From CALSPH01 sp041690035 (GTDB taxonomy: Bacteria; Bacteroidota; Bacteroidia; NS11-12g; UBA955): a stretch of 64,000 nucleotides of DNA. Positions 36,682 through 45,302 of this stretch are shown here, piece after piece (positions within the stretch are counted from its first letter, which is position 1; every line of letters begins with the position of its first letter). A program made the translations under genes and the position numbers. The stretch spans positions 14,210-78,209 of the forward strand of contig JBDNFC010000048.1 in the NCBI GenBank assembly GCA_041690035.1, in the 5' to 3' direction. The notes beneath the pieces were generated by a model, which was given only the letters and a program-made list of their open reading frames with translations, was not told the DNA's origin and made no database searches.

Positions 36682-37740
36682 ATGAAAGATCAATTAAATT
36701 GTAATTTAATTACAAAAGCAGTTGCAGGTTTGTGCAGCACAGAAGAGAAAAAATTTTTAGAATCTTGGTTAATCCAAGACCCTCAAAATTCTCAATTTTA
36801 TGCAGCAATACAATTACAGGTTTCTCAATTTAACCACCAATTACAATCTGTAAAATAAAAAGTGAAATCTATTAACTATATAGATATTGCCAAAAAGCTT
36901 GGCAAATCAAATACAGATTTTTCGAATGAAGAAAAGATATTTGAAGAAATATGGCAGGTTTCAAAAGGTTTTAACTTTCCAGAAACAGATATGCAAGGAG
37001 CAAAATCTAAGTTATTCAAAAAACTTGACTTTGATTCTTCGCCAATAAAAAAATTAAGTATTTGGAAAAAACCAAGTTCATATTTAGTTGCAGCATCTAT
37101 TTTATTTATTATAATCACAGCAGGTATTTTAATATTAAAAAACGCTGGTTCACAAAATTATTATTGCAAAGCAGGTAAAACGCAAACAATTAAACTTGCT
37201 GATGGCAGTGAAGTACTTTTATACGGCAATTCACATTTAACAGTAGATAAAAATTTTAATTCTTCAAATAGGGACATCCAATTAAATGGCGCAGCACTAT
37301 TTAATGTAAAACATGGGCTAAATTTGCCATTTATAGTATCGGCAGATCATACAAAAATTACTGTTATAGGTACTTCCTTTTCGCTAAGCAATAGAAAAGA
37401 AACCAAACATTTCAGTATAAAAGTATGGCAGGGAATAGTAGATGTTTTCAATCAAGAAGGGCATCAAAAAGTATATGCAGGCATGGAAATAAATACGGCT
37501 GAGGAAACGGCATTATTTGAAACAAAAAAAACAAAGGACAGCAGCAAATATTTGGCATTTGAAAACACCGCTATAGAAGATATTATTTTTGAATTAGAAA
37601 GCATATATGGCATCAAGCTTTCATATGACATAAAACTTAACAACACTAAAATTTCTATAAGAACGAAAGCTACAAATATCAATGATGTATTAAAGATTTT
37701 GTCAGAAACTTTAGAAAACCCTATTGTAATAAAAAAGTAA
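36682..37740 (+). CDS. FecR-family anti-sigma factor, interrupted by an in-frame TAA
   Basis: From 36862 (GTG) to 37740 lies a FecR-like protein of 292 aa: membrane helix YLVAASILFIIITAGILIL near residue 80, FecR domain with AGKTQTIKLADGSEVLLY and VIGTSFSLSN, and a C-terminal secretin/TonB-like DUF4974 region (FENTAIEDIIFELESIYGIK). In the same frame, ATG 36682 starts a 58-codon piece (NLITKAVAGLCSTEEKKFLE, SWLIQDPQNSQFYAA) that looks like the cytoplasmic sigma-binding end of such proteins, ending at TAA 36856-36858. No ECF sigma gene precedes it and no TonB receptor follows, so it is an orphan, probably decaying. Two adjacent genes remain possible. Confidence 0.6.
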
Positions 37741-37789
37741 AAATTGGTAAACTAAAAACCAAATTCATTTATTTTTCGTTACTATAGTG

Positions 37790-38308
37790 ATGAAAAATAT
37801 ATTTATATTATCGTTATTTGTTATTTATATATTGATTTCTTGTAATAACAACAAGCAGCTAACAGTATCATCAAACGAAAAAAATATCGATAATTTTATG
37901 CAAGAAAATAAAGACAGTTTGCCAAAAACAGAAGAAGAATGGCTTAAAAAACTAGGCTCAGAAGCCTATGGTGTATTGCGTCAAAAAGGAACAGAAAGAC
38001 CATACACAGGAACATATGAAAATCACTGGGATTCTGGAACGTATGTATGCAAAGGCTGCAATGCTCCCTTATTTACGAGCGCTACTAAGTTTGATGCTGG
38101 CTGTGGATGGCCAAGTTTTTACAAATCTATAGATAGCACAAAAGTTAAAGAAATTATTGATATGAGTCATGGTATGAGTCGAATAGAAGTAGTTTGTGCA
38201 AATTGTGGCGGTCATTTAGGCCACGTTTTTGATGACGGCCCAGAGCCTACAGGCCTACGTTATTGTATAAACAGCATAAGTTTGGGTTTTAAATTACAAA
38301 CAAGGTAA
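37790..38308 (+). CDS. msrB: Peptide-methionine (R)-S-oxide reductase, lipoprotein
   Basis: 172 aa from the ATG at 37790 (a GTG lies one codon earlier). Lipoprotein signal FVIYILISC; the MsrB domain then has both zinc pairs (CKGC, CANC), the GCGWPSFY and GGHLGHVFDDGP motifs, and the catalytic Cys in LRYCINS near residue 159. It repairs oxidised methionine in envelope proteins. No resolving Cys-rich partner or MsrA is adjacent. Stands alone between FecR and the beta-helix lipoprotein. Confidence 0.95.
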   Translation: MKNIFILSLFVIYILISCNNNKQLTVSSNEKNIDNFMQENKDSLPKTEEEWLKKLGSEAYGVLRQKGTERPYTGTYENHWDSGTYVCKGCNAPLFTSATKFDAGCGWPSFYKSIDSTKVKEIIDMSHGMSRIEVVCANCGGHLGHVFDDGPEPTGLRYCINSISLGFKLQTR

Positions 38309-38340
38309 GATTTTTTTTTAAAAACTTTTGGTAATAGTTC

Positions 38341-38348
38341 GTACTTTT
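38341..38348 (+). promoter_or_regulatory. -7 box of the beta-helix lipoprotein gene
   Basis: TACTTTTG at about 38342-38349 lies just before ATG 38355 and inside the longest frame, so the earlier GTG start (38328) is not used. Confidence 0.5.
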
Positions 38349-38354
38349 GCAATA

Positions 38355-39761
38355 ATGCCTTATAAAAGATATTTAAATCTATTGCCAATTGTCATCACTC
38401 TTTTTGTGCTATTAAATAATGGCTGCAGAAAAGAGAAGTTTTTTAATGGCCCAGCTACCTTGTCTTTTGATACCGATACCGTATATTTTGATACTGTTTT
38501 TACAAGAATACCCAATACCAATGGCCCAAGAAGTTTAAATAAACAATTGGTGGTAAGAAACATGGAGAAAAAAAGTGTAAAAACTACTATTCGCCTAGCA
38601 GGCGGAACCTCATCACCATTTAGAATAAACATAGATGGAATAAGCACTACTCAAATTAATGATTATGAAATAAGAGGGGGGGATAGCATATTTATTTTTG
38701 TAGAATGTATATTAGAGGCTAACAATCTGCTCAATCCAGCCATTATTATAGATAGTATTGTGTTTAATACTCAAGGAAAAATCAGCGATATTAAATTGGC
38801 TGCATATGGCTGGGATGCTTACTATTTTAGAGATAGTATCTTGCCTTGCAATAGCATTTGGGACAAAATAGATAAACCCTATGTGATTATAAGCAGCATA
38901 TTGGTCAATAAAAACTGCAAGTTACAAATAGAAAAAGGGGTGCACATTTATGCAGACCCATACAGCAATATATATGTTTTAGGCACAATAGAGGTAAACG
39001 GAGAAAAAGACAACGAAGTGATATTTCAAGGAGATCGTTTGCAATATGAATATAGAGAGCAGCCAGGACAATGGCAAGGCATACATTTATTAAGGGGAAG
39101 TTTAAATAATAAAATAAATTATGCAGTTATAAAAAATGCGAGTGTGGGTATCAGGATTGATTCGTTGCCAGAAAACACCAACCCAGGATTGGAAATTAAT
39201 AATACAATCATACGCAATATGAGTAGTTTTGGTATTATTGGTTATACAGCAGAAATAGTGGCTACAAATTGTCTTATACATAGTTGTGGTTTATATAATG
39301 TTGCTTTGGTATATGGTGGTAAATATGATTTTAGACACTGCACAATATTTGGTTCTGCTACCAAATATACCAATCATACAGAACCTGTATTGGTATTAAA
39401 TAATTTTAGATCAGAGAATGGTGTGGTAACAAACACTTATGACATGGCTTACACCTTTGTAAACAATATTATTTATGGAAGCATAGAAAATGAAGTTTCG
39501 CTAGCTTTTATAAATACGCGTCCCCCTACAATTTCAATTTTTGAAAAAAATTTAATCAAGGTAAAAAAGCCAGAGAACTATAACCCCAATAACAATATCA
39601 TCAACATAGACCCTGCATTTGTTAATATTACAAATAGAAATTTTATGCTAAGTGTGGGCTCTCCTGCAATAAATAAAGGCATTTCAGGCATAGGTGTATT
39701 GTTAGATTTAAACAACAAAGCAAGAGATGCCACACCAGATATAGGGGCATATGAATTTTAA
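38355..39761 (+). CDS. Right-handed beta-helix lipoprotein with choice-of-anchor-Q-like C-terminus
   Basis: 468 aa. The signal peptide ends in a lipobox (VLLNNGC) near residue 25, so the protein is membrane-anchored. After a beta-sandwich N-terminal part, residues about 180-400 show regular short beta-strand repeats (INYAVIKNASVGIRI, EINNTIIRNMSSFGIIG, ATNCLIHSCGLYNVALV), as in parallel beta-helix proteins. The end, SPAINKG ... PDIGAYEF, is the choice-of-anchor-Q type terminus common in Bacteroidota. Beta-helix proteins often bind or cleave polysaccharides, but no catalytic residues can be assigned. Ends at a bidirectional terminator. Confidence 0.8.
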   Translation: MPYKRYLNLLPIVITLFVLLNNGCRKEKFFNGPATLSFDTDTVYFDTVFTRIPNTNGPRSLNKQLVVRNMEKKSVKTTIRLAGGTSSPFRINIDGISTTQINDYEIRGGDSIFIFVECILEANNLLNPAIIIDSIVFNTQGKISDIKLAAYGWDAYYFRDSILPCNSIWDKIDKPYVIISSILVNKNCKLQIEKGVHIYADPYSNIYVLGTIEVNGEKDNEVIFQGDRLQYEYREQPGQWQGIHLLRGSLNNKINYAVIKNASVGIRIDSLPENTNPGLEINNTIIRNMSSFGIIGYTAEIVATNCLIHSCGLYNVALVYGGKYDFRHCTIFGSATKYTNHTEPVLVLNNFRSENGVVTNTYDMAYTFVNNIIYGSIENEVSLAFINTRPPTISIFEKNLIKVKKPENYNPNNNIINIDPAFVNITNRNFMLSVGSPAINKGISGIGVLLDLNNKARDATPDIGAYEF

Positions 39762-39768
39762 ACCCTGC

Positions 39769-39810
39769 AAAAAAAAAATTGCCTTGCAAAAACAAGGCAA
39801 TTTTTTTTAA
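39769..39810. terminator. Bidirectional intrinsic terminator
   Basis: Stem AATTGCCTTG / CAAGGCAATT with 6-nt loop, bordered by an A-run on one side and a T-run on the other, between convergent genes (beta-helix lipoprotein and nusA). Confidence 0.9.
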
Positions 39811-39828
39811 GGAGTAAGGCCAATTTAT

Positions 39829-41085
39829 TTATTCGAACTCAGATTCTAAGATTTTTCTTACCTCCACAATAGTTTCTTCTTCTAGAGAAGTTCGTTTTAC
39901 AAGCTCCTCATTGCTTAAAGCAATAACAGCTTTAGCAGAATCTAATCCAATTGCTTTTAGCTCATCTATAATCCACCCATCAATTTCATTTAAGAATTCT
40001 TCTAAGTCAACATCCTCATTTTCATCCACAATATTATCTCTATAAACATCTATTTCGAAACCTGTTAATCTGCCCGCCAATTTTATATTATGGCCACCTT
40101 TTCCAATTGCTAAGGATACTTGATCAGAAGCTAGATATACTTCTGCTCGCATTTTTTCATCATCTAATTTTACATTACTAATTTTAGCGGGGTTTAGTGC
40201 ACGCTGAATAAATAGTGAATTATTGGTTGTAAAATTTATTACATCAATATTTTCATTGCGCAATTCTCTAACTATACCGTGTATTCTACTCCCTTTCATA
40301 CCAACACATGCTCCAACAGGGTCGATTCTATCATCATAACTTTCTACAGCTATTTTAGCTCTTTCACCTGGTTCTCTCACTATTTTTTTAATGGTTATTA
40401 ATCCATCCACAATTTCAGGAACCTCTAGTTCAAATAATCTTTCCAGAAAAATAGGTGATGTTCTAGACAACATTATTTTAGGTGTGCCATTATACATTTC
40501 TACAGTTTGAACTACTGCTTTTAAGGTTTCGCCTTTTTTATAAAAGTCTGAAGGTATCATTTCGCTTTTTGGTAAAACCAATTCTATTCCATCATCATCC
40601 AATACCATTAGTTCTCTTTTCCATATCTGATAAACTTCTCCTACAATTATTTCTCCAACTTTATCTTTGTAACTATTAAAAATTTCATCTTTTTCTAACT
40701 CTAACACTTTAGTAATTAAAGTTTGACGGGCTGAAAGTATATTTCTACGCCCGAAATCAGCAAGATAGACTGGTGTGATAGCTTCTTCACCAATTTCGTA
40801 ATCGTTTTCTAATTTTCTTGCATCGCTAATAGATATTTGCTTGTGCTCATTTTCTACTTCACCATCATCTACAATAAGCCTATTGTGATATATTTCTAAA
40901 TCTCCGGTTTCTGTGTTTATGATAATGTCAAAATTATCTTCACCATCAAATCTTTTCTTAAGCATATTTTTAAAAACATCTTCTAGAATGTGCATCATTG
41001 TGGCACGGTCTATATTTTTAAATTCTTTAAACTCAGAAAAGGATTCTACTAATCCCACTTGAGGTTTTTGGGTTTTTGTTGCCAT
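39829..41085 (-). CDS. nusA: Transcription termination/antitermination factor NusA
   Basis: 418 aa: N-terminal RNA-polymerase-binding domain, S1 domain (about 135-205), then KH1/KH2 with the conserved DPVGACVGMKGSRI and SLAIGKKGHN-like SLAIGKGGHNIKLA motifs, and a short C-terminal extension with acidic and helix-hairpin-like segment. It modulates pausing, intrinsic termination and antitermination. Lies 18 bases after rimP, as in most bacteria, but infB, its usual next gene, is absent: a terminator and a convergent gene follow. Confidence 0.96.
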   Translation of the reverse strand: MATKTQKPQVGLVESFSEFKEFKNIDRATMMHILEDVFKNMLKKRFDGEDNFDIIINTETGDLEIYHNRLIVDDGEVENEHKQISISDARKLENDYEIGEEAITPVYLADFGRRNILSARQTLITKVLELEKDEIFNSYKDKVGEIIVGEVYQIWKRELMVLDDDGIELVLPKSEMIPSDFYKKGETLKAVVQTVEMYNGTPKIMLSRTSPIFLERLFELEVPEIVDGLITIKKIVREPGERAKIAVESYDDRIDPVGACVGMKGSRIHGIVRELRNENIDVINFTTNNSLFIQRALNPAKISNVKLDDEKMRAEVYLASDQVSLAIGKGGHNIKLAGRLTGFEIDVYRDNIVDENEDVDLEEFLNEIDGWIIDELKAIGLDSAKAVIALSNEELVKRTSLEEETIVEVRKILESEFE

Positions 41086-41103
41086 ATTTTGTATATTTAT
41101 TTT

Positions 41104-41571
41104 TTATTTGAATGATAAAACAATGGTAGCAGCAACAATATCCTCAAAGTTAATGATTTTTGCTCCTGCCAAAGGTTCTTTTTTATTTGGTTTTGGTTCT
41201 ATAGTTATAGTATTATCTGTTAATGCTTTCAATATTCCTTCTAGCTGAAATTCTGTTGTTTTTATCAAAAAGTTTCTTCCAATATGTTTAGGAAACTGTC
41301 TTAAAAATTTTAATGGCTTATCTGCTCCTGGAGTGCTTATTTCAAATCTAAAAGGGGTTTCATCTTCAGCCATTACCTCATCTATTTGCTTAGAAAGTGT
41401 CCGTGTCAATTGAGTAATTGTCCTAAGATTTACAGGACTATCGCCATCAATTGTAAAAGTAGTGGTTTTTGTTTTATCATCTGTTTTAGATTCAATTAAA
41501 AAAACACCATCTGTTTGATCCAAAACAGATTGAAACATTGCTGATATTGTATCTTCTATTGTTTTATGCAT
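41104..41571 (-). CDS. rimP: Ribosome maturation factor RimP
   Basis: 155 aa, needed for 30S subunit maturation. The N-terminal domain (RFEISTPGADKPLKFLRQFP) carries the conserved ExSTPG-x-xRPL-like motif, followed by the SH3-like C-terminal domain (KALTDNTITIEPK ... INFEDIVAATIVLSF). First gene of rimP-nusA. Its leader carries a complete intrinsic terminator (41587-41613). Confidence 0.93.
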   Translation of the reverse strand: MHKTIEDTISAMFQSVLDQTDGVFLIESKTDDKTKTTTFTIDGDSPVNLRTITQLTRTLSKQIDEVMAEDETPFRFEISTPGADKPLKFLRQFPKHIGRNFLIKTTEFQLEGILKALTDNTITIEPKPNKKEPLAGAKIINFEDIVAATIVLSFK

Positions 41572-41586
41572 GCCAATTATATTATC

Positions 41587-41613
41587 AAAAAAGGGAGCTT
41601 TTGGGCTCCCTTT
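41587..41613 (-). terminator. Intrinsic terminator inside the rimP-nusA leader (candidate attenuator)
   Basis: Read on the minus strand: AAAGGGAGC, 6-nt loop, GCTCCCTTT continuing into a run of T (41592-41587). It sits between the rimP promoter (41640-41670) and the rimP ATG (41571). The gene on the other side is divergent, so no upstream minus-strand gene exists for it to terminate. Confidence 0.7.
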
Positions 41614-41639
41614 AATAATTTTTTATTTAAAAAGTACTG

Positions 41640-41670
41640 CAAAAATAAGGTAAACAAATCAAACTTGCAA
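41640..41670 (-). promoter_or_regulatory. Promoter of rimP-nusA
   Basis: Minus strand: TTG (41670-41668), 20-nt spacer, TATTTTTG (41647-41640), an excellent match to the Bacteroidota consensus. Predicted transcript start near 41635, giving a leader of about 63 nt that contains the terminator hairpin. Confidence 0.7.
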
Positions 41671-41688
41671 TTATTTACACTAAAGATT

Positions 41689-41719
41689 TTGTTTTGAAGC
41701 AAAAACGTACCTATTTTCG
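41689..41719 (+). promoter_or_regulatory. Promoter of the DUF2723 gene
   Basis: TTG (41689-41691), 20-nt spacer, TATTTTCG (41712-41719), one base from consensus. Back-to-back with the rimP promoter; the two -33 elements are 18 bp apart. Confidence 0.5.
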
Positions 41720-41776
41720 CAAATTCAAAAATGAGTTTCACACAATAAAATAAAATAAATAGCATTGTATATAAAT

Positions 41777-44700
41777 ATGAGAAAATATAATAAAATAAAT
41801 AATATCATCGGATGGGTATTGTTTCTTGTGGCACTAGTGGTTTACACAATTACTTTAGAGCCTTCAGTTAGTTTATGGGATTGCGGAGAATTTATTTCAG
41901 CAGCGTATAAACTGCAGGTAGTTCACCCACCCGGGGCACCGTTTTTCTTATTGGTGGGAAACTTTTTTTCTAATTTGGCCTTTGGAAACCCAGTAAATGT
42001 AGGTTGGGCAGTAAATATGCTTTCTGCTATTGCAAGTGCATTGACTGTTTTATTTACTTTTTGGATTACAACATATTTTGCAAGAAAAATAAGAGTAGCA
42101 ATGGGGCAAAATGACCATGACGATATTGTTTCTAAAATTTTAATATTTGGAAGTGGTATAATAGCAGCATTGACACTTACCTTTATGGACACTTTCTGGT
42201 TTTCGGCTGTAGAGTCAGAGGTATATGCGCTTTCATCTTTCTTTACTGCACTTACATTTTGGGCAATGCTAAAGTGGGAACGCGTGGCGGATACAGATCC
42301 AAAAGCAGACAGATGGTTGGTATTTATAGCCTATATGATAGGTTTGGCAATAGGCACTCACTTGCTTAATTTATTGGTTATTCCAACTGTGGCCATCATG
42401 TATTATTTCAAAAAATATAGCTATAGTAGACTAGGTCTAGTTGCTGCATTTGGTGTTGGTACAGGAATTTTATTAATAATTCAAAAAATGCTTATACCTG
42501 GCATGCCATGGCTTGCAGCGAACCTAGACTACTTTGCAGTAAACACGATGGGAATGCCTTTTTATACAGGGGCATATATCTTTTTTATAATTATTATAGC
42601 TGCATTATCTTATGTTATTTGGTACAGTATTAAAAATCAAAAATATTTTTTAAACCTTGCATTTGTATCCCTTAGTTTTATTATTTTTGGTTATAGCTCA
42701 TACACTATGGTGGTGATAAGAAGTGCTGCAAACCCTGCAATAGATATGAATAATCCTGAAGATTTATTCAACCTTTTAAGTTATATTAATAGAGAACAAT
42801 ATGGTGATAGACCGCTTGCCAATGGCCCTTGGTTTAATTCTGTGCCAGACAATATAGAAACTATAAAAGAAGAATTTGCATCAAATGAAAACGCAGGAGA
42901 ATATATAAAAGTGAGAGATAAAAGAGATTACACATTTCCTGCATCAGAAAAAACCTATTTTCCTAGAATGGGTGATATGAATAAGGAGGGTGGAGATGTT
43001 GGTTATAGGTACTGGAGTGGAATGAATAAAGTGAATGAACAAATTAATTTCCAAGAAAATCAATTGCAACAAATGGATCCAAGTTCACCACAATATGCAG
43101 AAACAGCTAAAACTATTCAAACTTTAAAAGCAAAAAAACCAACTATGGGCAAAAATTTAAAGTTTTTTAAGGATTATCAACTTAGGTATATGTATCTCAG
43201 ATATTTTTTATGGAATTTTGTAGGTCGGCAAAATGATAATCAAGCCGATTTAAATAAATTAAGTGAAGATGGAAATTGGATATCTGGTATAGCTTTTATA
43301 GATAATCTATTGGTGGGTGACCAAAAATACTTGCCTGCAGAACTTAAGAACAATAAAGCAAGAAATACCTATTATTTTATTCCACTAATTCTTGGTGTAA
43401 TAGGATTGGTTTTTCAATTAAAAAATAGCAAATCAGATTTTATTGCTGTCCTCACTTTATTCTTCTTCACAGGTATTGCTATTATTGTTTTTTTAAATCA
43501 ACCGCCATTTGAACCTAGAGAGCGAGACTATTCGCATGTTGGTTCATTTCAAACTTTCTGTATTTGGGTAGGGTTAGGAGTAATAGGGCTAGCCACATTA
43601 CTTGAACGTAAATTGAATAGTAAAAATGCCGCTTTTGCTGCTTTTGGTATTGCTTTATTAGGTGCACCGGTGCTTATGGCAACCCAAAATTGGGATGATC
43701 ATGACAGGTCTAAAAGGTATTTAGGAATTGATTTTGCTAAGAATTACCTAGAGTCTGTTGCCCCCAATGCTATCTTATTTTGTAATGGTGATAATGATAC
43801 TTATCCGCTGTGGTATGCTCAAAATGTTGAAGGAATTAGGCCTGACATAAGAATTATAAACTTAGCATTGTTTCCTACAGATTGGTATGCAGGCTCATTG
43901 TTAAGAAAAGTTTATGATTCGGAACCTTTTAAATTGACCATTTCTAAAGACCAATTACAAAGTGGTGCTTGGGATTATTTAAGAGCACAACAAATGCCAG
44001 GAATTAAGCAAGATGCATATTATCCTTTAGATAAAGTTGTAGAATTTATGCTTAGCAATGATGAAAAAAATAAATTACCTGTTGGAGATGGTTCTAATGC
44101 TAATGTGCTTCCGGTAAATAATTTTATTATAGAAATTGATAGAAATGCAGTGATTAGAAATAAAGTAATTCAGCTAAAGGATACCAGTAGATTACTAGAC
44201 AAAATGACTTTTGTATATCCAAATACTGGAGGAATGCATAAAGGCCATATTGTTTTAATGGATTTAATTGCACAAAATGCTAAAAACGGCTGGGAGCGTC
44301 CTATCTATTTTACAGCCACATCTGGCGGAGAACGTGATTTAGGATTAGGAGATTATTTGCAATTGGAAGGACTTACATACCGTCTTGTACCTATAAAAAG
44401 TGATGGACAAGGAAGAATGTTTGCAGATGAAATAATGTATAAGAACATAACAGAAACCTTTAAATGGTTTGGAATTAAAGAGAAAGCAAATTTCTTTGTT
44501 GATGAAAAAGCATCTTATGTGCCCCACTCGTTGCGAGCTACAACCTATGAATTAGCAAGAAAATATACTGATTTATATTTGCAGCAAAATAGTGATTCTC
44601 TTGCAAGATTTACAAATGAAGCACTCTCCAACAAACAAAAAGCAGTAAAATTACTTGATAAATTAATGCTTGAGGTGCCTGAAGATAAACTGCCATTTAA

Positions 44701-44977
44701 TCGCCCTGAATTAAAACTATATTACGCCCTTACCTACCTAGATTTAGGCGAAATAGACAAAGGAAGCAAAATGTTGAAAGAGGTTTCTAATTATTGTGTA
44801 CGTTTTGGTAAATTTTATAAAAAGCAAAAAGGAGCCTACAAAGATTATGGAGCATATATGATTAGTAATCTTTATAACAAAATAATATCTGAAGCTATAA
44901 ACACTGCAAAAACAAAGGGTTTAAAAGATGTAGAAGCTAAATTGGTGCAAGATCAAGCAGAACTTAATAAGCCTTAA
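41777..44977 (+). CDS. DUF2723 family membrane protein (glycosyltransferase-C-like)
   Basis: About 1,066 aa from ATG 41777 (a TTG 12 bases earlier is less likely). The first 300 or so residues carry multiple membrane helices with the conserved HPPGAPFFLL loop; more helices at about 520-640 include QPPFEPRERDYSHVGSF; the C-terminal 400 residues are soluble, with GDNDTYPLWYAQ. This is the DUF2723 family, related to eukaryotic TMEM260 O-mannosyltransferase, so protein or lipid glycosylation at the membrane is a reasonable inference. The next two genes follow closely. Confidence 0.88.
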   Translation: MRKYNKINNIIGWVLFLVALVVYTITLEPSVSLWDCGEFISAAYKLQVVHPPGAPFFLLVGNFFSNLAFGNPVNVGWAVNMLSAIASALTVLFTFWITTYFARKIRVAMGQNDHDDIVSKILIFGSGIIAALTLTFMDTFWFSAVESEVYALSSFFTALTFWAMLKWERVADTDPKADRWLVFIAYMIGLAIGTHLLNLLVIPTVAIMYYFKKYSYSRLGLVAAFGVGTGILLIIQKMLIPGMPWLAANLDYFAVNTMGMPFYTGAYIFFIIIIAALSYVIWYSIKNQKYFLNLAFVSLSFIIFGYSSYTMVVIRSAANPAIDMNNPEDLFNLLSYINREQYGDRPLANGPWFNSVPDNIETIKEEFASNENAGEYIKVRDKRDYTFPASEKTYFPRMGDMNKEGGDVGYRYWSGMNKVNEQINFQENQLQQMDPSSPQYAETAKTIQTLKAKKPTMGKNLKFFKDYQLRYMYLRYFLWNFVGRQNDNQADLNKLSEDGNWISGIAFIDNLLVGDQKYLPAELKNNKARNTYYFIPLILGVIGLVFQLKNSKSDFIAVLTLFFFTGIAIIVFLNQPPFEPRERDYSHVGSFQTFCIWVGLGVIGLATLLERKLNSKNAAFAAFGIALLGAPVLMATQNWDDHDRSKRYLGIDFAKNYLESVAPNAILFCNGDNDTYPLWYAQNVEGIRPDIRIINLALFPTDWYAGSLLRKVYDSEPFKLTISKDQLQSGAWDYLRAQQMPGIKQDAYYPLDKVVEFMLSNDEKNKLPVGDGSNANVLPVNNFIIEIDRNAVIRNKVIQLKDTSRLLDKMTFVYPNTGGMHKGHIVLMDLIAQNAKNGWERPIYFTATSGGERDLGLGDYLQLEGLTYRLVPIKSDGQGRMFADEIMYKNITETFKWFGIKEKANFFVDEKASYVPHSLRATTYELARKYTDLYLQQNSDSLARFTNEALSNKQKAVKLLDKLMLEVPEDKLPFNRPELKLYYALTYLDLGEIDKGSKMLKEVSNYCVRFGKFYKKQKGAYKDYGAYMISNLYNKIISEAINTAKTKGLKDVEAKLVQDQAELNKP

Positions 44978-44979
44978 AT

Positions 44980-45273
44980 ATGAGTGCAGAAAATACCGAA
45001 AATAAAAGTGTTAGTAGTAACAAGTGGCCTTTTATTATTGCAGGAATAGTATTTTGTTTATTTGCTATACTGTTTATGCAAAATAGCGGAAAGGTAGAGT
45101 TTGTTTTACTATTTAAAACAATTTCTGCAAATCTTAATATTTTAGTTTTTTTTAGCTTCTTTTTAGGGCTTTTATTTGGACTTTTTTTAATGCTGCCTGG
45201 CAAATACAAAAACTTCAAGGAAAAACGTGCCTTGAAAAAAGAAATTGAAACATTGAAGAAAACCAATATTTAA
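44980..45273 (+). CDS. LapA-like (DUF1049) small membrane protein
   Basis: 97 aa: two transmembrane helices (WPFIIAGIVFCLFAILFMQN and LVFFSFFLGLLFGLFLML) and a basic amphipathic C-terminus, the layout of lipopolysaccharide-assembly protein A-domain proteins. The QNSGKVEFVLLF strand between the helices is typical. Two bases separate it from the DUF2723 gene, so they are co-transcribed. Function in this phylum unknown. Confidence 0.72.
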   Translation: MSAENTENKSVSSNKWPFIIAGIVFCLFAILFMQNSGKVEFVLLFKTISANLNILVFFSFFLGLLFGLFLMLPGKYKNFKEKRALKKEIETLKKTNI

Positions 45274-45302
45274 ACTGTCTATTTTTTTTATATTTAATAT
45301 TT

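Noticed and set aside
22081..36858. Alternative genetic code (TAA as sense) to explain interrupted frames
   Set aside because: Conserved full-length genes throughout the window end at TAA at the expected place, so TAA is a stop in this organism.
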